Shown piece by piece: positions 14,944 to 22,993 of a stretch of 37,193 nucleotides of DNA. This DNA is from Acidobacteriaceae bacterium (GTDB taxonomy: Bacteria; Acidobacteriota; Terriglobia; Terriglobales; Acidobacteriaceae). The number at the start of each line of letters is the position of its first letter. The stretch's first letter is position 1. The notes beneath the pieces are model-generated. The model was given only the letters and a program-made list of their open reading frames with translations, did no database searches and was not told the DNA's origin. A program made the position numbers and the translations under genes. The stretch spans positions 1 through 37,193 of the forward strand of contig JASHQQ010000399.1 of NCBI GenBank assembly GCA_030039035.1, read 5' to 3'.

Positions 14944-16263
14944 ATGGTTTTCAGCTCCCCCAGGCCGCCTCGGCGCGGCATTGAGGCCTTTGCCTCGCGC
15001 GACTTCAGGCGGTACCAACTGGCGCGCGTAACCGCCATTCTGGGGGCCGAGGCGCAGTCGGTCGCCGTCGCCTGGCAGGTCTATTCGATCACCCATCGCG
15101 CCATCGATCTGGGCTACACCGGCCTCGCGCTGTTTCTGCCTGGCCTGTTGTTTCTGCTCCCCGCCGGGCACGTCGCCGATCGCTTCGACCGGCGCCAGAT
15201 CATCCTCGTCTGCTACAGCCTGCAGGTGCTATGCACAGGCGCGCTGGTCCTGCTCACGCGCGCCGATATCCACACCGTGCTGCCCATCTATGCCGTTCTC
15301 TTCGCCATCGGCACGGGACGCGCGTTCTCCGGTCCGGCGAGCTCGGCGCTGATTCCCCACCTCGTCCCCGAGCACCACTTCGTCAATGCCGTCACCTGGG
15401 GCGGCGCCATCTTCCAGTTCGCCAACATCACCGGGCCGGCGCTGGGCGGACTGCTGTTCACCCTGCCGCTGACGCGTTTCATCCCCGACACGCACCTTCA
15501 GGGCGCGGGAATCGTCTATGTATTCAACCTGGGCGCGCTGGGCTGGTATCTGATTCTGGTGGCCAGCCTGCACGTGCGCCCGGGCCGCATGGAGAAGCGC
15601 GCCGCATCGCTGAAGGTGGTGCTTGCCGGGTTCCGCTATGTCGGCGCGCACTCCCTGCTCCTCGGATCGCTGTCGCTCGATCTGTTCGTGGTGCTGCTGG
15701 GTGGCGCCGTGGCTTTGATGCCGATCTTTGCCAGCGACGTGCTGCACACCGGACCTACGGGACTCGGCGTGCTTCGCGCCGCGCCGGCCGTGGGAGCGCT
15801 GGCCATGTCGCTCGTCCTCGCGCGTTTCCCCGTTCGCCGCCACGCAGGCGTGCGCCTGTTCGTCAGCGTCTCGATCTTCGGCGCGGCGACGGTGATCTTC
15901 GGGCTCTCCCGCGAACTTTGGGTTTCGCTCTTTGCGTTGGCCATCCTTGGCGCCGCGGACATGATCAGCGTCGTCATTCGCGGTTCGCTGCTGCAACTGG
16001 CCACGCCGCCCGGGATGCGCGGGCGCGTGAGCGCGGTCAATTCGCTCTTCGTTGGAGCGTCCAACGAGCTGGGCGAATTCGAGAGCGGCCTTACCGCGCA
16101 GTGGTGGGGCGCGGTGCGCGCCACGGTGATCGGCGGCATCGGATCGCTGGTGGTGGCAGGGTTGTGGGCGGTGTGGTTTCCCGGGCTGCGCAATGCCGAC
16201 GAATTGAGCTCCGCCGCGCTGCGCACGCCGCTGGTGGAGGATGCCGCGCGCGAGTCGGCGTAG
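14944..16263 (+). CDS. MFS transporter (EntS/MFS_3-like)
   Basis: The 439-residue product has 12 hydrophobic helices and the MFS_3 pattern: FRRYQLARVTAILGAEAQSVAVAWQVY near residue 23-49, the A-motif LPAGHVADRFDRRQIIL, FAIGTGRAFSGPASSALIPHLV and VTWGGAIFQFANITGPALGGLLF. The closing ANSLF-like segment is VSAVNSLFVGASNELGEFESG. EntS-type proteins export siderophores or small metabolites by proton antiport; the substrate is not known here. The ATG at 14944 has AAAGGA only 2 nt upstream, so translation initiation looks weak or unusual. Confidence 0.87.
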   Translation: MVFSSPRPPRRGIEAFASRDFRRYQLARVTAILGAEAQSVAVAWQVYSITHRAIDLGYTGLALFLPGLLFLLPAGHVADRFDRRQIILVCYSLQVLCTGALVLLTRADIHTVLPIYAVLFAIGTGRAFSGPASSALIPHLVPEHHFVNAVTWGGAIFQFANITGPALGGLLFTLPLTRFIPDTHLQGAGIVYVFNLGALGWYLILVASLHVRPGRMEKRAASLKVVLAGFRYVGAHSLLLGSLSLDLFVVLLGGAVALMPIFASDVLHTGPTGLGVLRAAPAVGALAMSLVLARFPVRRHAGVRLFVSVSIFGAATVIFGLSRELWVSLFALAILGAADMISVVIRGSLLQLATPPGMRGRVSAVNSLFVGASNELGEFESGLTAQWWGAVRATVIGGIGSLVVAGLWAVWFPGLRNADELSSAALRTPLVEDAARESA

Positions 16264-16374
16264 ATGCCCCGCCGCTTCGCGATCCGTTTCGCTGTCGTCC
16301 ATGAGCATCGGGCGCCGGGTGAACTCCCCCTGCGGGCTTGCGGGGGCGGAGTGTCACCGTGTAGCGTACGGCTC

Positions 16375-17775
16375 ATGCAATGGGCAACCCAGGAAGAGCG
16401 CCGCAAGCTGGGCCAGGCGCGGCGCAAGCAGGTGGGCCGGCACGAACACTGCGAACACCATCCCAAGGCGCGCCCGGCTTCGGCGCCGGAACTGGTCGAG
16501 CGCTCGATGAAAGGCCGCGTGCCGGCGCTCATTCAGCTCAAATACGAACTGATGGCGGAGTCGCCCTTCGGCTACTTTCGCGGCGCGGCGCCGGTCATGG
16601 CCGCCGATTTGTCCGTTCTTCCCAATGCCGGCATTCCCGCGCAGCTCTGCGGCGACGCACATGTCAGAAACCTCGGCGCCTTTGCCGCTCCCGACGGCCG
16701 CCTCGTCTTCGACATCAACGATTTCGACGAGACCATCCGCGGCCCCTTCGAGTGGGATCTGAAGCGCATGGCCGCTTCGCTGGTCCTCGCCGGTAGAGCC
16801 TCGGGTCATAAGGAGGCGGCCGCGCGCGCCGCCGTGGAGAAATGCATGCTGCGCTACTGCGCGCAGATGCGCGAATTCTCCGTGATGCCGCATCTCGAGG
16901 TCGGCCGGTTCCAGGTTCACCGGCTGGGACTGGTCGCGCCGGTGCACGAAGCGCTTTCGAAGGCCGAGCGGGCCACGCCGAAGCATACGCTGGATCAGCT
17001 CACCGTGCCGTCTTCCACGAAGCCGCATGCGCCGCGCCACTTCAAGGAGAACAAGCCGATGCTGACCCGCGTCACCAGCGCGCAGGCCGAGAAGGTGCTG
17101 GCGTCGCTGGCGACCTATCGCGAGGTGCTGGAGCCGCAGCGGCAGCATCTTCTCACCTTCTATCGCCCCGTCGATATCGCTTTCAAGGTGGTGGGCACGG
17201 GCTCGGTGGGCTGGCGCGACTACTGCATCTATTTCGAAGGCAACGGCCCGGAGGATCCGCTTTTTCTGCAGATCAAGGAAGAGCCGACGTCCTGTTATGC
17301 ACCCTATCTTCCCGAGGCGCACAACCATCACCACAATGGCAAGCGCGTCGCCGACGGCCAGCGCGCCATGCAGGTGCAGAGCGATCCGTTCCTGGGCTGG
17401 ACGCAGATGGGCGGTCGGCATTTTCTGGTGCGCCAGCTCAATGACCACAAGGGCTCGATCGACATCGGCGACCTGACCAGCGGCGCGCTCGAGGCCTATG
17501 GCGAAGTCTGCGGCGAATTGCTGGCGCGCGGGCATGCGCGGTCCAGCGATCCCATGGTGCTGGCGGGATATCTGGGATCGGGCGACCGGTTCGCCGAAGC
17601 GCTCGGCGAGTTCGGGTCCTGCTACGCCGACCAGACCGAGAAAGACTGGCAGGAATTGAAGAAGGCGCGCGGGGCCAGAGGCAAATCGAAGAAGACCGGC
17701 GGAAATCCCCCACGGCAGAGAATGGCCTCCGCCCATGGGTCACAGAGAAAGGCACGGAGAGATGATGGCGCATGA
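16375..17775 (+). CDS. DUF2252 family protein
   Basis: The 466-residue product matches DUF2252. The family's HRFLRG-like opening appears as SPFGYFRGAAPVMAADL (63-79), then CGDAHVRNLGAFA (92-104) and FDINDFDETIRGPFEWDLKR (112-131), a pair of motifs resembling the catalytic and metal loops of aminoglycoside-phosphotransferase-fold kinases. Later GTGSVGWRDY and FLVRQLNDHKGSID are also conserved. A kinase-like activity is inferred from fold only; the substrate is unknown. ATG 16375 gives family length; a further in-frame start upstream at 16264 would add 37 residues without family similarity. It overlaps the start of the next gene, indicating translational coupling. Confidence 0.85.
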   Translation: MQWATQEERRKLGQARRKQVGRHEHCEHHPKARPASAPELVERSMKGRVPALIQLKYELMAESPFGYFRGAAPVMAADLSVLPNAGIPAQLCGDAHVRNLGAFAAPDGRLVFDINDFDETIRGPFEWDLKRMAASLVLAGRASGHKEAAARAAVEKCMLRYCAQMREFSVMPHLEVGRFQVHRLGLVAPVHEALSKAERATPKHTLDQLTVPSSTKPHAPRHFKENKPMLTRVTSAQAEKVLASLATYREVLEPQRQHLLTFYRPVDIAFKVVGTGSVGWRDYCIYFEGNGPEDPLFLQIKEEPTSCYAPYLPEAHNHHHNGKRVADGQRAMQVQSDPFLGWTQMGGRHFLVRQLNDHKGSIDIGDLTSGALEAYGEVCGELLARGHARSSDPMVLAGYLGSGDRFAEALGEFGSCYADQTEKDWQELKKARGARGKSKKTGGNPPRQRMASAHGSQRKARRDDGA

Positions 17776-18181
17776 AGGCATCCACCAATTTCGAGGTGTG
17801 ATCCCGATGCTGGTTTGCGTCGATGCCGCAGCCGAGATCGGGTTCTGCAAATCAATCTTCGGCGCGGTGGAACTTTCGCGGCGATCGGATTCCTCTGGCG
17901 CGGTGGTCCACGCCGTTCTTGGAATCGGTGAGACGATGCTGATGGTCCACGAAGAATCGCCGCACCTCGCTAGCCGCGCTCCGCAGGCAGATGGCAGCTC
18001 GCCAGTGGTCACTTACGTTTATGTCGAATCCGTGGATCGCATCATCGAGAACGCCGTCGGCGAAGGTGCAAGAGTCCTGATGCCGGCCGTTGACGCGCCG
18101 TGGGGCGACCGCGTCGGCCGCGTTATCGATCCGTCGAGCCACGTGTGGAACGTGGCTGCCCGAATACATCAGAAGCCGTGA
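17765..18181 (+). CDS. VOC family protein (PhnB/glyoxalase-like)
   Basis: The 138-residue protein opens with RGVIPMLVCVDAAAEIGFCKSIFGAVELSR, the PhnB-like VOC start (consensus 'vtPyLvv.gaaaAieFYk.vFGA'). It continues with AVLGIGETMLMVHEE and closes with VDAPWGDRVGRVIDPSSHVWNVA (consensus 'fWGdRyG...DPfGh.W.i'). ATG 17765 has GGAG (17756-17759) 5 nt upstream; ATG 17762 is an alternative. The start lies inside the end of the DUF2252 gene. PhnB-like VOC proteins have no settled activity, so the function is unknown. Confidence 0.85.
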   Translation: MAHEGIHQFRGVIPMLVCVDAAAEIGFCKSIFGAVELSRRSDSSGAVVHAVLGIGETMLMVHEESPHLASRAPQADGSSPVVTYVYVESVDRIIENAVGEGARVLMPAVDAPWGDRVGRVIDPSSHVWNVAARIHQKP

Positions 18182-18235
18182 AACGCGCACATTGCGCCCA
18201 TTGAATCATCGTCGGAGAATACTCAAGGAGACTGT

Positions 18236-19156
18236 ATGAATCGCCGCACATTTACGCAAACGCTGGCCACTGCAGCACTGGGCGCTGCCGCGCCGAAGGT
18301 CCCGGCCGAAGCATTGAACCCCCTCGCGCTCGACCAGGCCGTGCAATCTTCCGCATTGCCCTTCTCGCTCAGCGTCATGCTCTGGACGGTCTTTCGCGAC
18401 CTGCCCTTCGGGCAGCGGCTGGAAAAAGTGGCCGAAGCCGGCTACACCAATGTGGAACTGGTCGGCGAGTACAGCAAATGGTCTGAGGCTGACTTTGCCA
18501 ATGCCAACGCCGCGCGCAAGCGGCTCGGCATTACGTTCGACGCGACGGCCGGCCTGCACCACAGCATGATCGATCCTGCCCAGCGCGAGGCGCTGATCGC
18601 CGAGTTTGGCGAAGCACTGAAGCCCATGGAGAGGCTGAGCTGCTCGGCGATGATCATGCTCACCGGCAACACCATGCCCGGCCTCTCGCACCAGGCGCAG
18701 CACGACAACGTCGTCGAGACGCTCAAGCGCGCCGCGGCGTCGATCGAGGGCAAGCAGATCGACGGCCAGCCGGTGCGCATCCTGCTCGAGTGCATCGATC
18801 CGGAGGAGAATCCGAAATATTTTCTTACCTCGGCCGCCGAAGGCATGGAGGTCGTGCGCCAGGTCAACCATCCCCAGGTGCAGTTTCTCTACGACATGTT
18901 CCACGAGCAGATCGGTCACGGCAATCTGATCGAGAAGCTCGAGAAGAACATCGATCTGGTGGCGCTGATCCACGTGGCCGACGTTCCCGGCCGGCACCAG
19001 CCCGGCACCGGCGAGATCGACTACGGCAATATCTTCAAAAAACTGGGCCAGTTGAACTACAAAAAAATGGTCGCCATGGAGTTCATGCCCATCGGCGACG
19101 AGGTGCTGGGACTGAAAGAGGCGAAGGCCCTGGTCATTCGTTCGGTGGCGGCGTAG
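18236..19156 (+). CDS. Hydroxypyruvate isomerase-like sugar isomerase/epimerase (TIM barrel, Tat-like leader)
   Basis: The 306-residue product has a twin-arginine-like start (NRRTFTQTLATAALGAAAPK), then an AP-endonuclease-2 TIM barrel. Likely metal and catalytic residues: E185 in LLECIDPEENP, D220 in FLYDMFHEQIGHG, H246 in LIHVADVPGRHQPGTGEIDY and E282 in AMEFMP. HVADVPGRHQPGTGEI is the hallmark of the Hyi branch. The expected reaction is isomerisation of a hydroxypyruvate or tartronate-semialdehyde type substrate, but secreted acidobacterial and planctomycete homologues may act on other sugars. AAGGAG 6 nt before the ATG supports the start. Confidence 0.87.
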   Translation: MNRRTFTQTLATAALGAAAPKVPAEALNPLALDQAVQSSALPFSLSVMLWTVFRDLPFGQRLEKVAEAGYTNVELVGEYSKWSEADFANANAARKRLGITFDATAGLHHSMIDPAQREALIAEFGEALKPMERLSCSAMIMLTGNTMPGLSHQAQHDNVVETLKRAAASIEGKQIDGQPVRILLECIDPEENPKYFLTSAAEGMEVVRQVNHPQVQFLYDMFHEQIGHGNLIEKLEKNIDLVALIHVADVPGRHQPGTGEIDYGNIFKKLGQLNYKKMVAMEFMPIGDEVLGLKEAKALVIRSVAA

Positions 19157-19283
19157 GGTTCGCCCGGTCGGAGCCGAAAGCCGGCCGGAGTGGATCGTTT
19201 GCTCCATTGCGAGGGCCTGTTTCAAAAACCGGCCATTTCGGCCCGAATGAACAGGCTGCGAAAAAACTCTCCGAGGCAGGGCT

Positions 19284-19304
19284 TTGTAACAGGGCATGAC
19301 TCGC
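19284..19304. repeat. Dispersed repeat TTTGTAACAGGGCA-type, copy 1, with following hairpin
   Basis: TTTGTAACAGGGCATGACTC (near 19283-19302) also occurs as TTTGTAACAGGGCACGACTC near 24265-24284. Just downstream is an 11-bp hairpin CCCCGACAAGC/GCTTGTTGGGG (19311-19321 and 19329-19339). The 550-bp gap to ispE holds this, mobile element copy B and no gene I can support. Confidence 0.5.
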
Positions 19305-19399
19305 CGGGGTCCCCGACAAGCCGGCTTTGCTTGTTGGGGTGGCTTCAGTCGAGCCGATCGAACTCCTTTATTGATAAATCCGGGCGGGCTTTAGAAGTG

Positions 19400-19551
19400 T
19401 GCGTGAGAACTCGTTTGGGCAAATCTTCGGGGTGCGAATTGGAGGGAGCAGCAGCCTTCAGGCTGCTGGTTTCGGCGCAAACCATCGACGTGGCTTTAGC
19501 CATGGGTCTTTTGAAACCGGCTTTATGGCCCTGGGCCCGGGTTCTCACGCA
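19400..19551 (+). mobile_element. Short terminal-inverted-repeat element, copy B (152 bp, uninterrupted)
   Basis: Ends TGCGTGAGAAC (19400-19410) and GTTCTCACGCA (19541-19551) are a perfect 11-bp inverted repeat. It carries the central hairpin CAGCAGCC-TTCA-GGCTGCTG and the block GGTTTCGGCGCAAA. Same orientation as copy A. Flanking TTTA on each side (near 19390 and 19557) could be a target duplication but is not certain. There is no coding capacity beyond short chance frames. Confidence 0.65.
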
Positions 19552-19709
19552 GTCACTTTAGCCACAGCGAGACGCCCAGCGACGCAATTCGTCTCGGCTT
19601 CGCCCTTTTTCCGCAGCCTCTGAAGTCGGACCCTTTCAAATCACCCTTTTTGAAACAAGCTCCAGGACAGCGGCGGCGCTGCGATCGACTCCACCTACAA
19701 TAAGTTGTC

Positions 19710-20738
19710 ATGCCCACAACCGTCCGCTCGCACGCAAAGATCAATCTCGGCTTGGGCATCGGCGCGCCGCGTACGGATGGTTTTCACTCGCTCGTCACCG
19801 TCTACCAGACGCTGGAGCTCCACGACCGGGTTACGGTAACGGCGCAACCGGCGGCTGAGACTTCGATTCGCCTGACCTCGAACGACGACCGCGTCCCCAC
19901 CGACAGCCGCAACACGGCGTGGAAGATGGTCGAGCTGGCGCTCGCGTCTCCGCGCCGAACGGCCGAAGTAGAAATCCGGATTGAAAAGCGGCTTCCGGTG
20001 CAGGGCGGTCTCGGCGCCGGGTCGGCAAATGCGATCGCGGCCCTGGTGGGCTTGCAGGCGGAGCTTGGGTGGTCGACCCACGCCCTGTTGAGCCATCGTC
20101 TGCAGCTCGCCGCCCAGGTCGGCTCCGACGTTCCGCTTTTCCTCATCGGAGGCACGGTTCTCGGGCTGGATCGCGGGCAGGAGGTGTATCCCCTGCCGGA
20201 TATCGAGCGCGCGTGGTGCGTGGTCGCGCTCCCTGAAGTGAGCGTGTCGACGCCGCAGGCCTTCCGCGACTGGGACGCGCTCTGCGCCGAACAGGGTTTG
20301 ACCCCGGAGGCAAGCGCCGGTAAACTAAAGGAGTTGAGCCGTGCCTATGCAAGCGCCTTTGCGGGAGGGTTTCCGCGGGGCGAACAGCGGGCGGGCTCCT
20401 CCGGTGTCCTCTCTGTGGGAGAGGACCTTGCCGGACCTCAAGAGTCTGCGCTTGTCCGCACCGGGATTCATGGCTGTTTGCAGAACGACTTCGAGCAGGT
20501 CGTCTTCCGCCAGCATCCTTCCCTTGTCGAGATCAAGCGCATCCTTGCGGCTTCGGACACTCCGGAGGCGGCCCTCCATGCTTCGCTTTCCGGTTCCGGC
20601 TCGGCGCTTTACGGGTTGTACCTGACCCGCAAGGATGCGGAATCCGCGCAGTCGCGTTTGAGCAGCGTGAATGTGCGGAGCGAGTTGACGCGCACGTTGC
20701 CTCGGGCTGCGTACTGGCGCGGAATGATTGTGGAATAA
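19710..20738 (+). CDS. ispE: 4-diphosphocytidyl-2-C-methyl-D-erythritol kinase
   Basis: The 342-residue GHMP kinase phosphorylates CDP-methylerythritol in the MEP isoprenoid pathway. Features: SHAKINLGLGIGAPRTDGFH (7-26, catalytic Lys K10), glycine-rich ATP loop LPVQGGLGAGSANA (95-108), catalytic Asp in GSDVPLFLIGG (D140) and the C-terminal LSGSGSALYGLY loop. It is longer than the usual ~280-300 residues because of an insertion at about residues 200-250 (PEASAGKLKELSRAYASAFA and following). The ATG at 19710 directly precedes the family N-terminus; no strong ribosome binding site is seen. First gene of the plus-strand housekeeping block. Confidence 0.93.
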   Translation: MPTTVRSHAKINLGLGIGAPRTDGFHSLVTVYQTLELHDRVTVTAQPAAETSIRLTSNDDRVPTDSRNTAWKMVELALASPRRTAEVEIRIEKRLPVQGGLGAGSANAIAALVGLQAELGWSTHALLSHRLQLAAQVGSDVPLFLIGGTVLGLDRGQEVYPLPDIERAWCVVALPEVSVSTPQAFRDWDALCAEQGLTPEASAGKLKELSRAYASAFAGGFPRGEQRAGSSGVLSVGEDLAGPQESALVRTGIHGCLQNDFEQVVFRQHPSLVEIKRILAASDTPEAALHASLSGSGSALYGLYLTRKDAESAQSRLSSVNVRSELTRTLPRAAYWRGMIVE

Positions 20739-20792
20739 CCGGGATTGACAGCCGGACGTTGTGCAGGCGAGACTCGCGGACGGCTGAAAGAT

Positions 20793-20822
20793 AGCGGCTC
20801 TCGACGATGAGTGGGAGCCGCT
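20793..20822 (+). repeat. Inverted repeat between ispE and tRNA-Gln
   Basis: AGCGGCTC (20793-20800) pairs with GAGCCGCT (20815-20822). There is no T run, so it is not a standard terminator; it could be a processing signal next to the tRNA 5' end (20828). Confidence 0.4.
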
Positions 20823-20827
20823 CCTGC

Positions 20828-20901
20828 TGGGCGATCGTTCAATGGTAGGACAGTGCCCTTTGGAGGCACTTATCCAGGTTCGAATCCTGGTCGCCCAGCC
20901 A
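20828..20901 (+). tRNA. tRNA-Gln (anticodon UUG)
   Basis: A complete cloverleaf. Acceptor TGGGCGA/TCGCCCA, anticodon stem GTGCC/GGCAC with loop CTTTGGA giving anticodon TTG, and T arm CCAGG-TTCGAAT-CCTGG. G is the discriminator and CCA is encoded (20899-20901). It reads CAA codons. It sits 46 bp before the prs start and may be co-transcribed with it. Confidence 0.96.
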
Positions 20902-20947
20902 GATTCAGGTACCAGCCAAAGCCAACCAGCTTGGAGGTGCACTTCAG

Positions 20948-22084
20948 ATGGATGCGGGAACTGTGATCGTCGCCGAAGAGAAGCAGCAGAGCGGATCCAA
21001 CAAGCCGGAAGACAGGCCCGAGGGTCTTCCCAACAAGCCCAGGGACGGCGGGCAGAGGGATGCCGGCCAAACCCCTGAGCCGGCCGCCAAAGGCAAGGAG
21101 GCCAAAGCCGCGCCGGAGCGCAAGCGAAGCCGCAACCTGAGCGAGGACAAGCGCTTCAAGCTTTTCTCGGGCACGGCCAACCCGGAACTGGCGAAAAAAA
21201 TCGCCCAGCACATCGGCGTCACGCTGGGCGAGGCCAAGCTGCAGCGGTTCGCCGACGGCGAAGTCTACTTCCAGTTGCTCGAGAACGTGCGCGGCGTCGA
21301 CGTATTCGTGGTGCAGCCGACGTGCTATCCGGTCGACCAGCACCTGGTGGAGCTGTTCATCATGATCGACGCGCTCAAGCGCGCCTCGGCTTCGCGGATC
21401 ACGGTGGTAGTGCCCTACTACGGCTACGCCCGCCAGGACCGCAAGGACCGGCCGCGCGTGGCCATCAGCGCCAAGCTCATCGCCGACCTGCTGACGACCG
21501 CCGGCGCGAACCGCGCGCTGTTTGTCGATCTGCACGCCGCGCAGATTCAGGGTTTCTTCGATATTCCCGTGGATCATCTCTTCGCCAGCCCGGTGCTGGT
21601 CAGCTATTTCCGCGAGCTGAACCTGCCCAATCTCACCGTGGTTTCGCCGGATGCCGGCGGCGTGGAGCGGGCCCGGTTCTTCGCGCAGAAGATGGGCGCG
21701 CCGCTGGCGATCGTCGACAAGCGCCGCACCGACATCAACGTGGCCGAGGTGATGAACGTGATCGGCGACGTGGAGGGCCAGACCTGCCTCATCATCGACG
21801 ACATCATCGACACGGCCGGGACGCTGGTGAAGACCGTCGATGCCCTCTATGCCGCGGGCGCGGGCAATGTCTATGCATGCGCCAGCCACGCGGTGCTTTC
21901 CGGCCCGGCCATCGACCGCATCGCCGGTTCGCGCCTTGAACAGGTGATCGTCACCGATACGATTCCGCTGCGCGAGGCGGCGCAGAAACTGCCCAAGATC
22001 AAGGTGCTCACGATCTCCGGCCTGCTGGGCGCGGCCATCGAGAGCATTCACATGGAGACGAGCGTGAGTTCGTTGTTCAACTAG
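20948..22084 (+). CDS. prs: Ribose-phosphate pyrophosphokinase (PRPP synthetase) with N-terminal extension
   Basis: The 378-residue product makes PRPP from ribose 5-phosphate and ATP. The catalytic domain starts near residue 68 (RFKLFSGTANPELAKKI). Class I motifs: RFADGEVYFQLLENVRG, YYGYARQDRKDRPRVAISAK (the flexible catalytic loop region), FVDLHAAQIQGFF, VVSPDAGGVERAR and the PRPP-binding loop LIIDDIIDTAGTL. Residues 1-67 are a charged, low-complexity leader rich in Lys, Gln, Pro and Gly that is not part of the family. The long form is supported by GGAGGT (20933-20938), 9 nt before the ATG. The function of the extension is unknown. Confidence 0.95.
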   Translation: MDAGTVIVAEEKQQSGSNKPEDRPEGLPNKPRDGGQRDAGQTPEPAAKGKEAKAAPERKRSRNLSEDKRFKLFSGTANPELAKKIAQHIGVTLGEAKLQRFADGEVYFQLLENVRGVDVFVVQPTCYPVDQHLVELFIMIDALKRASASRITVVVPYYGYARQDRKDRPRVAISAKLIADLLTTAGANRALFVDLHAAQIQGFFDIPVDHLFASPVLVSYFRELNLPNLTVVSPDAGGVERARFFAQKMGAPLAIVDKRRTDINVAEVMNVIGDVEGQTCLIIDDIIDTAGTLVKTVDALYAAGAGNVYACASHAVLSGPAIDRIAGSRLEQVIVTDTIPLREAAQKLPKIKVLTISGLLGAAIESIHMETSVSSLFN

Positions 22085-22264
22085 ACAGGTGTCAGGGATC
22101 AGGTTCCAGGGATCAGTGACATCGAGAAGGACACGTAAGCCAGTAATCGGAACCCGGTGCCAGGCGGATTCATTCTGACCCCTGACCCCTGATCTCTGAT
22201 CTCTGGCGACAACAAAGGGAGCGGGACTTCAACCACCCCGTGCCCGAGAGCGAAGGATAAAGGA
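22085..22264. repeat. Short degenerate repeats between prs and rplY
   Basis: The 180-bp gap contains repeats of the type CAGGGATCAG (22091-22122) and the inverted-sense series CTGACCCCTGACCCCTGATC followed by TCTGATCTCTGG (about 22177-22206). These halves are reverse-complementary in part. Similar strings recur at 23690-23715. Origin unknown. AAGGATAAAGGA at the right end is the rplY ribosome binding site. Confidence 0.5.
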
Positions 22265-22990
22265 ATGCCAGTCCAGGAAGTGGTAACCGCCAGGCCCCGC
22301 GAGGGCAAATTCAACAAGAACGCCGCGCGGCGCGTGCGCGCCGCCGGCAAGATTCCCGCCGTGCTGTACGGCCCGGGTCACGATCCCGTCGCCGTCGAAC
22401 TCGATCCCAGGCAGATTACGCGGATTCTGCACTCGGAATCCGGGCACAACACCATCATCGACGTCGAGGTGACCGGCCAGCCCGCAACCAAAGCGATGAT
22501 CGTCGACTGGCAGTACGAGCCCATCAACGATCGGCTGATCCACATCGATCTGAAGCGCATCGCGCTGGACAAGCTGCTTCACTTGCACGTTCGCGTCAAA
22601 CTGATGGGCATCCCGGTAGGCGTGAAGACGGAGGGCGGAATTCTCGACCAGGTCATGCGCGAGGTCGAAGTCGAGTGCCTGCCGGCCGATATTCCCAGCC
22701 ACATCGACGTGGATGTGAGCCACCTGGAGATGCACGGCGTGCTGCGTGTCAATGAGCTGCCGAAGCTGAGCAAGGTGAAATACCTGACCTCGGCCGATGC
22801 GACCGTGGCGCACGTGGTCGCCATCCGCGAAGAAGTGGCTCCGGCCGCGGCTGAAGCTGCGGTGGCGGAGGGCGAGGCTGCACCTGCAGCAGCGGCTCCA
22901 ACCGAACCGGAAGTGGCCAGGAAAGGCAAGGCAGAGCCGGAAGCTGCGCCCGCCGCCGGCAAGAAGCCCGAAGCGGGAGCGAAGAAGTAA
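22265..22990 (+). CDS. rplY: 50S ribosomal protein L25/TL5 (general stress protein Ctc type)
   Basis: The 241-residue two-domain L25 (Ctc/TL5 form) binds 5S rRNA. The N-terminal L25 domain (residues ~1-95) contains REGKFNKNAARRVRAAGKIP and AVLYGPGHDPVAVELD, and ends with DRLIHIDLKRI. The C-terminal TL5 domain (~100-195) includes GVKTEGGILDQVMREVEVEC and DIPSHIDVDVSHLEM. A 45-residue Ala/Pro/Glu/Lys-rich tail follows. It is 4 bp upstream of the pth start, so the two are almost certainly co-transcribed, an arrangement conserved in many bacteria. Confidence 0.95.
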   Translation: MPVQEVVTARPREGKFNKNAARRVRAAGKIPAVLYGPGHDPVAVELDPRQITRILHSESGHNTIIDVEVTGQPATKAMIVDWQYEPINDRLIHIDLKRIALDKLLHLHVRVKLMGIPVGVKTEGGILDQVMREVEVECLPADIPSHIDVDVSHLEMHGVLRVNELPKLSKVKYLTSADATVAHVVAIREEVAPAAAEAAVAEGEAAPAAAAPTEPEVARKGKAEPEAAPAAGKKPEAGAKK

Positions 22991-22993
22991 GCT

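Noticed and set aside
19400-19551. A conserved peptide (EGAAAFRLLVSAQ) encoded in both inverted-repeat elements
   Set aside because: The similarity is at DNA level across the whole element, including the terminal repeats and hairpin. The frame has no start or ribosome binding site that fits both copies, so it is not treated as a gene.
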